The notes under the pieces were generated by a model that ran no database searches, was not told the origin of the DNA, and worked only from the letters and a program-made list of their open reading frames with translations. A stretch of DNA of 14,692 bases, from positions 1 through 14,692 of the forward strand of contig CAZAFW010000034.1 in the NCBI GenBank assembly GCA_964484935.1. The letters are read 5' to 3'. How positions within the stretch are numbered: the first letter of the stretch is position 1; each line of letters begins with the position of its first letter. Below are positions 7,395 to 13,549 of the stretch, in pieces. Position numbers and translations under genes: made by a program. The stretch is from BM714 sp964484935 (GTDB taxonomy: Bacteria > Bacillota > Clostridia > Peptostreptococcales > BM714).

Positions 7395-8177
7395 CTAAAC
7401 AAATATATCCTCATCCTTTAAATCGGATATGAACATGTAGCCGGGTGCATGAGTTATCATTATGCTGGGCTTTGCATTTATTGCAGCATTTTGAGGGGTT
7501 ACACCGCAAGGCCAAAAAACAGGTATGTCTCCATCTTTGAATTCGACCGAATCACCAAAATCAGGCTTATCGATGTCTTTTATTCCTATAAGGGAAGGAT
7601 CCCCAACATGCACGGGTTCTCCATGAGCAAGAGGATAATGCATCGTTATTCCAATTGCCTCCTCAACTTGCACCTCAGGTATCGGACGCATGCTCACAAC
7701 CATTGTTCCCTCAAACCTCCCCGCCGTCTTGCATGGGATTGAAGTTACATACATCGGCACATTTCGATTTTGTTCAATTTGTCTTACAGGAACACCCTGA
7801 CTTATAAACGCATTCTCGAATGAAAAGCTGCAGCCTAGAAGAAAAGTGACAAAGTCCTTTTGCCAAAGATCTGAAATCGACTCTTTATACTCTATGAATT
7901 TTCCGTCTATGAATACCTTGTACTTGGGCACATCAGTTCGCATATCGGCTTCAAAGGCGGTTTTTCTTGTCAGAAATTCTCCTGCCGGCAATTCTTCCAG
8001 CACCGGACATGCGGTCGGGTTTTTCTTGGCAAAATCTCTAAAGTCAACCGCATACTCTTCCGGCAAAATTACTACATTTGCCTGCACAAAGCCTCCGCAA
8101 ATTCCGCTCGTATTTCTATGCAGTTTGTTTTGCCTAATCATATCCCGCATCTGTGCAGGCGTCTTCTTGCTGTACAT
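7395..8177 (-). CDS. DUF1445 / D-glutamate cyclase-like (putative hydro-lyase), YcsI family
   Basis: A 260-residue protein of the YcsI/DUF1445 family (putative hydro-lyase; related to part of mammalian D-glutamate cyclase). Family blocks visible: ICGGFVQANVVILP (26-39), FLLGCSFSFENA (112-123), RNVPMYVTSIPC (138-149), GTMVVSMRPI (157-166), DIPVFWPCGVTPQNA (217-231) and MITHAPGYMFISDL (240-253). The last block usually ends APGHMF, so Tyr replaces His here. The start at 8177 has GGGGG eight bases upstream. It is the last gene of the pxp operon, 18 nt after pxpC, the gene company seen for ycsI in B. subtilis. D-glutamate cyclase would turn D-glutamate into 5-oxo-D-proline, which makes sense beside 5-oxoprolinase, but the activity of bacterial stand-alone members is not established to my knowledge. 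Confidence 0.9.
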   Translation of the reverse strand: MYSKKTPAQMRDMIRQNKLHRNTSGICGGFVQANVVILPEEYAVDFRDFAKKNPTACPVLEELPAGEFLTRKTAFEADMRTDVPKYKVFIDGKFIEYKESISDLWQKDFVTFLLGCSFSFENAFISQGVPVRQIEQNRNVPMYVTSIPCKTAGRFEGTMVVSMRPIPEVQVEEAIGITMHYPLAHGEPVHVGDPSLIGIKDIDKPDFGDSVEFKDGDIPVFWPCGVTPQNAAINAKPSIMITHAPGYMFISDLKDEDIFV

Positions 8178-8195
8178 AATCTCATCCCCCTTTTG

Positions 8196-9239
8196 TTATT
8201 CACAGATTTTTACTTCGTTAACTTTTATTTCAAATGATTTATTGTTAATGCTCAGCCTTAAATCCTTGTCTTCTTTAAGTCTTTTGCAATGGAAACCCTC
8301 AATTATTTCAATTATGGTTTGCTCTTGCATTTTTAAAATTTCATGAGCCTCGGATACATCCACAGCTTTAAAGCGAATGCTGTCTCCGGTTTTTAATTGG
8401 GCGACTTTCCAAAGATCTGTCGTTATGACATGGGCAATTTTCGTATATCCTCCGGTCGTTTGGCAATCCGCCAGCATTATTATAGGATTTCCGTGTCCAG
8501 GAACCTGCACAGCTCCTTTTACGATGCCGTCGGAAATGATATCCGCCGAAGAATCGTGTTCAATTACCTTGCCTTCAAGTCGATATCCCATTCTATCGAA
8601 GTCCTTGGACACACCATAGGCGGAAGAAAAGAAATCGGCTATTCCTTTTCTTGTAAATAAATCTTCTTGGGGTCCGAGAACAACTCGCAATACAACTTCC
8701 TTTTCATATACAGGAATATTCCTTGCATGCACGAATCTGCCAATTAAATCTTCTTGGCTTTTTCCGCTTTGATTTATGGAAAGGAGATCGGCTTTATTTA
8801 TTTGACGGCCGTTAAGGCCCCCCAACTTGCCCCTTGCGTAGGTGGATTTGCTGCCCATTACCAGTGGAACATCAAATCCTCCAGCGGCAGCCAAATAGCT
8901 TCTGCAACCTTCTTTTGCAGCTCCAAAAGTTATTTGATCGCCTTTTTTCAAGTATACCGACCTCCACATGCCGATTTGTCTTTTCCCGTTGAGTTTTGGA
9001 TTCATATCCGCTCCGGTTATTGCAACAAAAACATCTTCTTCAAACGAATAGGTCCCGCCCATGATAGTCATTTCCAATACTGCTTCATTCTGTGCATTAC
9101 CCACGAGCAGGTTGGCAACGCGATGTGCAAAGTGATCCATGCTTCCTGAAATCGGCATACCGTATTGCTGGTAACCGGTGCGTCCCAAATCCTGAACCGT
9201 TGTGTACATACCAGGATTCATCACTCTAATGGAAGTCAT
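8196..9239 (-). CDS. pxpC: 5-oxoprolinase subunit C (KipA family)
   Basis: The protein is 347 residues from the start chosen here, matching the KipA/PxpC family. PxpC works with PxpA and PxpB to hydrolyse 5-oxo-L-proline to glutamate with ATP in the cytoplasm. Family blocks: NPGMYTTVQDLGRTGYQQYG (8-27), GSMDHFAHRVANLLVGN (32-48), ITGADMNPKLNG (74-85), CRSYLAAAGG (112-121) and MGSKSTYARGKLGGLNGR (128-145). The frame is open to 9395, but that would overlap pxpB by 170 bases and add an atypical basic leader. The ATG at 9239 (MTSIRVMNPG) has GGAGG eight bases upstream and starts where the family starts. It overlaps the end of pxpB by 14 bases, and its ribosome binding site lies inside pxpB, so the two are probably translationally coupled. 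Confidence 0.95.
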   Translation of the reverse strand: MTSIRVMNPGMYTTVQDLGRTGYQQYGMPISGSMDHFAHRVANLLVGNAQNEAVLEMTIMGGTYSFEEDVFVAITGADMNPKLNGKRQIGMWRSVYLKKGDQITFGAAKEGCRSYLAAAGGFDVPLVMGSKSTYARGKLGGLNGRQINKADLLSINQSGKSQEDLIGRFVHARNIPVYEKEVVLRVVLGPQEDLFTRKGIADFFSSAYGVSKDFDRMGYRLEGKVIEHDSSADIISDGIVKGAVQVPGHGNPIIMLADCQTTGGYTKIAHVITTDLWKVAQLKTGDSIRFKAVDVSEAHEILKMQEQTIIEIIEGFHCKRLKEDKDLRLSINNKSFEIKVNEVKICE

Positions 9240-9981
9240 TTCCAGCACCTCCTCGAGTAATCGTTTCTTTTTCACATTCGTATTTTCCTTCTTCAACTGC
9301 TTCCAGTATTCTTTGATATTCTTCATGGTCGATAGCTTTAAACCGTATATAGTTACCGGCTTCAAGAAGTATTGGATCCTTGCGGTCAATATCAAACAGC
9401 TTTAGAGGCGTCCTTCCAATTATCTGCCAGCCTCCCGGACTGTCAATGGGATAAATGCCCGTCTGTTTCCCTGCTATGCCTACTGATCCGGCATAAATCT
9501 TAGTACGCGGCTGTTTTAGCCTCGGAGTGGCTATTGATTCGTTCATTCCGCCCAGATATGGAAATCCCGGTGTAAAACCAAGCATGTATATGCGATAGTC
9601 CACCGATACATGGGTATTTATTACCTCTTCCTCACTCATGCCGTTTATTGAACTGACATTATCCAAATCTGGTCCGAATTCACCCCCGTAACATACTGGC
9701 ACAATATAAACCATTGCAAGCGATTCAGTGGATGAACCTTCCTTTTCCATGAACTCATTTATTCTTTTCCGCAATTCGTCAAAACTGATTTCGCAAGGAT
9801 CGTATCTGACTGTCAAAGATCTGTAAGTCGGTATGCATTCGAGCATTCCTGCAAATTGAGCATTTTCTATAGAAGCTTTGAGAATAGCTACTCTATTGTT
9901 CACTTCTTCAGAAATTTCATTTTTAAACTCGACAGCAATCGCGCAGTCCCCTGCAGGTTTTACATAAAAATTATTTTCCAA
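9226..9981 (-). CDS. pxpB: 5-oxoprolinase subunit B (KipI family)
   Basis: A 251-residue PxpB/KipI (allophanate hydrolase subunit 1-like) protein. PxpB and PxpC together with PxpA make the prokaryotic ATP-dependent 5-oxoprolinase. Signatures: YVKPAGDCAIAVEF (6-19), the highly conserved MLGFTPGFPYLGGM (133-146), AGSVGIAGKQTGIYP (164-178) and SPGGWQIIGRTP (181-192). The start is TTG at 9981, with AGGAG nine bases upstream; this AGGAG overlaps the stop of the transporter gene. No better ATG is available, since the next methionine lies beyond conserved sequence. The last 14 bases overlap pxpC. In B. subtilis, KipI was described as an inhibitor of the sporulation kinase KinA, a point of interest because a histidine kinase gene lies just upstream of this operon. 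Confidence 0.95.
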   Translation of the reverse strand: MENNFYVKPAGDCAIAVEFKNEISEEVNNRVAILKASIENAQFAGMLECIPTYRSLTVRYDPCEISFDELRKRINEFMEKEGSSTESLAMVYIVPVCYGGEFGPDLDNVSSINGMSEEEVINTHVSVDYRIYMLGFTPGFPYLGGMNESIATPRLKQPRTKIYAGSVGIAGKQTGIYPIDSPGGWQIIGRTPLKLFDIDRKDPILLEAGNYIRFKAIDHEEYQRILEAVEEGKYECEKETITRGGAGNDFH

Positions 9982-9993
9982 TATATTCCACTC

Positions 9994-11229
9994 CTAATGT
10001 AACAAAGTCAACAATCTAGGCAAGGACATGGCACCCGCGTAACCTGCCACTGCTACAATCAGATATCCTAAGGTGAGCATCCAAGTCGGATGTTTGTAAT
10101 CTCCAACAATATCTTTTCTTTTTGAGGCTATTAAAACAACCCCAATTGTAAGCGGCAAGATAAGACCATTAAGAGATCCTGCCAGGATGAGAAGAGCTAC
10201 CGGCTTCCCAATTATTGCCATTATAAGTGTCGATGCTGCAATGAATCCGATAATCCAAGATTTTTCATTCTTTTGAATTGATGGATTCAAAGTTTTCAAG
10301 AATGAAACAGATGTATATGCAGCGCCAATAGTGGATGTGAGCCCAGCTGCCAACAATACGAAACCAAAGAACTTATATCCAACCATTCCGGCGCCGTGTT
10401 GGAATGCAGAAGCAGCCGGGTTTGAAGGATCAAGTGTGATTCCCTTTACAACAACGCCTAAAATAGCCAAGAATAAAAGCACACGCATGATGCCGGCAAT
10501 GACTACTCCATATACCGCGCTTTTTTTGATTTCATTCAAGTTTTCTCTTCCGGTGATGCCTGCATCAATCAGTCTATGTCCGCCTGCAAAGGTTATATAT
10601 CCGCCAACTGTTCCCCCAAGAAGTGTGATTGTGGGAAAAACAAGATTCCCAGGATCTTTTGGTGCAAATGTGCGAATAAGAGCTTCTCCGACAGGAGGGC
10701 TTGTTGCGAACGCCATGTAGCCAACAACCGCAATCATCATTATTCCTAAAACCTTTGTCACCTTGTCAATTACAGGTCCGGCGTCTTTATTCAAGAAAAC
10801 CGCCAATCCGAAAGTTCCTCCTATAAGTACACAAATCTTTATATTCAATCCTGTCAAAACATTTAATCCGAGAGCGGCTCCGCCAATGTTTCCTATGTTG
10901 AATGCCAGCCCGCCAAGCGCTACAAGAATTGCCACAAAATGGCCAAGTCCCGGAAGAACCTTGTTTGCGATATCTTGACCCCTCATGCCTGAAACCCCTA
11001 TGATTGTCCATACATTAAGCTGCGCTCCAATATCCAGTACAATAGAAATGAAAATTACGAAAGCAAAACTAGCGGCAAATTGTTGGGTAAAGGCCGCCGT
11101 CTGTGTCAAGAATCCCGGACCTATCGCTGATGTTGCCATGATAAATGCGGCACCCATCAATGCGCTCGCTTTACCCTTTGGCAATTTTACTTTCTTTTCG
11201 CTCTCAACTTTCACTTTTTTTTCAGCCAT
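9994..11229 (-). CDS. NRAMP-fold transporter, YcsG-like, lacking the metal-site motifs
   Basis: A 411-residue integral membrane protein with about 11 helices after a lysine-rich N-terminus, resembling the NRAMP/YcsG group found with 5-oxoprolinase genes. Canonical NRAMP metal carriers have DPGN in helix 1 and MPH in helix 6. Here helix 1 reads SAIGPGFLTQTAAFTQQF (34-51) with no DPGN, and helix 6 reads LLGGTVGGYITFAGGH (203-218), with GGY or AGGH where MPH is expected. The DPGN at 192-195 lies in a loop before helix 6 and is probably chance. The start at 11229 has GGGGGAG six bases upstream; it follows pxpA by 16 nt and its stop overlaps the pxpB ribosome binding site. From context and the missing metal ligands I infer an organic substrate, probably 5-oxoproline, although such proteins are often annotated as Mn/Fe transporters. 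Confidence 0.88.
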   Translation of the reverse strand: MAEKKVKVESEKKVKLPKGKASALMGAAFIMATSAIGPGFLTQTAAFTQQFAASFAFVIFISIVLDIGAQLNVWTIIGVSGMRGQDIANKVLPGLGHFVAILVALGGLAFNIGNIGGAALGLNVLTGLNIKICVLIGGTFGLAVFLNKDAGPVIDKVTKVLGIMMIAVVGYMAFATSPPVGEALIRTFAPKDPGNLVFPTITLLGGTVGGYITFAGGHRLIDAGITGRENLNEIKKSAVYGVVIAGIMRVLLFLAILGVVVKGITLDPSNPAASAFQHGAGMVGYKFFGFVLLAAGLTSTIGAAYTSVSFLKTLNPSIQKNEKSWIIGFIAASTLIMAIIGKPVALLILAGSLNGLILPLTIGVVLIASKRKDIVGDYKHPTWMLTLGYLIVAVAGYAGAMSLPRLLTLLH

Positions 11230-11245
11230 TTAAAACTCCCCCTTA

Positions 11246-12004
11246 TTAATCGATAATCGGTTTAATTTCAATGTCTACCTTAGCCAGGCGTTTTCGTATT
11301 TTTACAACAAACTCCAGCGCTTTTGGGTTGTCTCCATGCACACATATGGATTCTGCATTTATTTCTATGATCTTTCCGGTTATTGTCCTTACACGCTTGT
11401 TTTTAACCATTTCAACAACCTGTTCGATGGCTTTATCCGAATCGTGGATGACTGCTCCTTGCTGGCTTCTTGGAACAAGCGTTCCGTCATCCTGATAAGC
11501 CCTGTCCGCAAAAACTTCACTTGCAGTCTTGAGGCCTTTCGCTTTGGCGCACTCTATCAGCTTGCTTCCCGAGAGACCCATGAGAACAAGATTTGCATCC
11601 ACTTCGCAAACTGCCTCCGCAATTGCCCTTGCCATAGCCTCATCTTTCGCGGCCATATTATACATTGCTCCATGCGGTTTCACATGTTGCAATCGTCCCC
11701 CGTCGGCATCCACAAAGGCTCTCAAAGCTCCAATTTGATATTTCACATAATTCTTCAATTCACAAGGATCCACTTTCATAACTCGCCTGCCAAATCCTAT
11801 CAAATCGGGAAATCCCGGATGGCAGCCAATAGCAACTTTGTTCTCCATTGCCTTTTTTACAGTCATTGCCATGACATTAGGGTCCCCAGCATGCCATCCA
11901 CAAGCAATGTTCACAGAACTCACAAGTTTTATAATTTCATCGTCCATGCCCAATTGATAATTGCCAAAGCTTTCGCCCAAATCACTATTGATATCTACCC
12001 GCAT
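11246..12004 (-). CDS. pxpA: 5-oxoprolinase subunit A (LamB/YcsF family)
   Basis: A 252-residue LamB/YcsF-family protein, the usual length. PxpA is the third subunit of prokaryotic 5-oxoprolinase, which opens 5-oxo-L-proline to L-glutamate using ATP. Conserved blocks: VDINSDLGESFG (3-14), SVNIACGWHAGDPNVM (30-45), AIGCHPGFPD (58-67), HVKPHGAMYN (107-116), ADRAYQDDGTLVPRSQQGAV (166-185) and CVHGDNP (221-227). Acidic residues and histidines typical of the family are present. The start at 12004 has GGGGGTG five to six bases upstream. It is the first gene of the oxoproline operon, with a predicted leader of only about 36 nt from the sigma-54 promoter at 12052-12066. Confidence 0.96.
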   Translation of the reverse strand: MRVDINSDLGESFGNYQLGMDDEIIKLVSSVNIACGWHAGDPNVMAMTVKKAMENKVAIGCHPGFPDLIGFGRRVMKVDPCELKNYVKYQIGALRAFVDADGGRLQHVKPHGAMYNMAAKDEAMARAIAEAVCEVDANLVLMGLSGSKLIECAKAKGLKTASEVFADRAYQDDGTLVPRSQQGAVIHDSDKAIEQVVEMVKNKRVRTITGKIIEINAESICVHGDNPKALEFVVKIRKRLAKVDIEIKPIID

Positions 12005-12051
12005 CTATTCACCCCCTTTTATGGTAATGTTTGAGTCCACCCGTCTTTATT

Positions 12052-12066
12052 GCAATCCTCATGCCA
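12052..12066 (-). promoter_or_regulatory. Sigma-54 (-24/-12) promoter of the 5-oxoproline operon
   Basis: On the minus strand the element is TGGCATGAGGATTGC followed by A, matching TGGCACGNNNNTTGCW with one change (C to T) and exact GG-to-GC spacing. Transcription should begin near 12040 (a G). It shares TTGGCATGA-N3-TTGC with the TRAP-operon promoter. The neighbouring upstream gene encodes an NtrC/AtoC-type activator with an intact sigma-54 AAA+ domain, which is the obvious candidate regulator. Confidence 0.88.
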
Positions 12067-12083
12067 ATTAAAAATACTGATTT

Positions 12084-12096
12084 TGCAACGCATGCA
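12084..12096 (-). promoter_or_regulatory. Candidate activator-binding dyad upstream of pxpA
   Basis: TGCA-ACGCA-TGCA is centred about 50 bases upstream of the predicted pxpA start of transcription. It does not match the spacing of the NtrC consensus (TGCACC-N5-GGTGCA). It is the only dyad between the promoter and the terminator palindrome, so it is listed only as a tentative activator site. Confidence 0.2.
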
Positions 12097-12102
12097 CAGA
12101 AT

Positions 12103-12138
12103 ACAAAAAAGAGCAAACGAGCGAATTCGCTCGTTTGC
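12103..12138 (-). terminator. Rho-independent terminator of the kinase-regulator operon
   Basis: A perfect 26-bp palindrome (12113-12138; half GCAAACGAGCGAA) forms an 11-bp stem with an AATT loop in the transcript, followed directly by UCUUUUUUG. This is a textbook terminator. It starts 31 nt after the response-regulator stop and insulates the pxp operon from upstream transcription. The palindrome is centred about 85 bases upstream of the pxpA start of transcription, so it might also serve as a protein-binding dyad. Confidence 0.92.
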
Positions 12139-12169
12139 GAGAATTTTCGCTCATTTATATACAATTCAA

Positions 12170-13549
12170 CTATTCCCTTTTATCCAACCGCCTCTTAAGT
12201 GCAAATCGACTTATGTGGAGCATTTCAGCTGCCATTGACCTGTTTCCGTGGCAAATTTCCATCGATTTATCAATACATTCTTTTTCAATATCCAGCAGCA
12301 AATCCGGCAAATCCATATTCTTGCCCTGTTCAAGCCTGCTTAGAAAGTCATATTTCTCATCGGTCGACAAACTATTGTTTTGCTCTTGTGCCTGTATGGG
12401 CAAATCTACAATATCAATCCAATCTTCAGTCTGCACAATGCAGGCCCGTTCTATTATATTTCTCAGCTCTCTAATATTCCCCGGCCAAGAGTATAAATTC
12501 ATGTTTTTAATTGCATTTTCAGTAAACCCGCTAAACTCCTTATTGAACTTCTTGCAATAATGCTTCAAGAAATAATTTGCCAGCAATGCAATGTCTGATT
12601 TTCGCTCTCGCAATGCAATCATCCTTATTGGGACAACATACAATCTGTAATATAAGTCGGCTCTAAACTGTTTGTGATTGACCATATCCATCAGATTCCT
12701 GTTTGTGGCTGCAATTACGCGTACACTTACATCAATTTCTCTGTTCCCTCCCACGCGTTTTATCTTCTTTTCTTCAAGAAACCTAAGCAGCTTGGCTTGC
12801 TGGTCTAGAGGAATCTCTCCCACTTCATCAAGAAAAACAGTCCCTCCGTCAGCCATCTCTATTAGCCCTTTTTTCAGTTTTTCTGCACCGGTAAATGCGT
12901 TTTTTTCATGTCCGAACAATTCGCTTTCAAACAAATCTTTGGGAATTGAGGCGCAATTGATTTTTACCATGGGAATATTCCTTTGCGAACTGTTAATATG
13001 AATGTAATCAGCCATCAATTCTTTTCCAGTACCAGTTTCCCCAGTCAAAAGAACTGTTATATCATCCTGCTCGGCAATCCTTTTAGCCTCATCCAAAATA
13101 TTTTTCATGACTTTGTCATTAGTAATTATTGATACTTTTTCATTCTTTTTTTCTTCCTCGAAAATTTGCACCTTTCGATTCAACTTCAATTGATTGAAGG
13201 CGCGGCTTATTTGGACCTCTATTTCATCCAAATCAAATGGTTTTGTTATATACTCAAAAGCACCCGCTTTCATGGCATGGACGGCAGATTCTATATCTCC
13301 GTAGGCTGTGATAATTATAACCAGTATATCCTCATCCAATGCTTTTATATGCTTGATGTATTCAAGTCCGTTGCCGTCTTTAAGGCGCATATCCAACAAT
13401 ACAATATGCGGCCTGAAGTCCTCTATTATAGGCCCGGCCTGTCTTAGGGATTCAGCCGTTTCAACCTTGTATCCCGCATCCAAAAGTCCCTCTCCAAGTG
13501 AAAATCGTATGGATTCCTCGTCGTCTATGACCATGACTCTATTGTTCAT
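12170..13549 (-). CDS. Sigma-54-dependent response regulator, NtrC/AtoC type
   Basis: A 459-residue, three-domain response regulator. The receiver domain (about 1-120) has the acidic pair D9/D10, phospho-acceptor D53 (VLLDMRLKDG), T81 and K103 (ITKPF). The AAA+ sigma-54 domain (about 140-380) has Walker A GETGTGKE (170-177), Walker B VFLDE (238-242), FRADLYYRL (295-303) and WPGNIREL (355-362). The C-terminal Fis-like helix-turn-helix (about 417-456) ends in FALKRRLDKRE. The sigma-54 contact loop is NAFTGA (217-222), with Asn replacing the first Gly of GAFTGA. The start at 13549 overlaps the kinase gene by 11 bases and its AGAGGGAT-type ribosome site lies inside that gene. Phosphorylated by the adjacent kinase, it most likely drives the sigma-54 promoter of the pxp operon. 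Confidence 0.95.
   Translation of the reverse strand: MNNRVMVIDDEESIRFSLGEGLLDAGYKVETAESLRQAGPIIEDFRPHIVLLDMRLKDGNGLEYIKHIKALDEDILVIIITAYGDIESAVHAMKAGAFEYITKPFDLDEIEVQISRAFNQLKLNRKVQIFEEEKKNEKVSIITNDKVMKNILDEAKRIAEQDDITVLLTGETGTGKELMADYIHINSSQRNIPMVKINCASIPKDLFESELFGHEKNAFTGAEKLKKGLIEMADGGTVFLDEVGEIPLDQQAKLLRFLEEKKIKRVGGNREIDVSVRVIAATNRNLMDMVNHKQFRADLYYRLYVVPIRMIALRERKSDIALLANYFLKHYCKKFNKEFSGFTENAIKNMNLYSWPGNIRELRNIIERACIVQTEDWIDIVDLPIQAQEQNNSLSTDEKYDFLSRLEQGKNMDLPDLLLDIEKECIDKSMEICHGNRSMAAEMLHISRFALKRRLDKRE

Noticed and set aside
9240..9395. N-terminal extension of pxpC starting at 9395
   Set aside because: It would overlap pxpB by 170 bases and adds a basic, non-family leader; the ATG at 9239 has an ideal ribosome binding site and the family N-terminus.
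10645..10656. DPGN in the NRAMP-fold protein as a metal site
   Set aside because: Residues 192-195 are in the loop before helix 6, not in helix 1 where the metal-binding DPGN belongs.
11336..12034. 232-residue plus-strand frame over pxpA
   Set aside because: Antisense shadow of pxpA; no family resemblance, His/Cys/Phe-rich composition typical of reversed codons.
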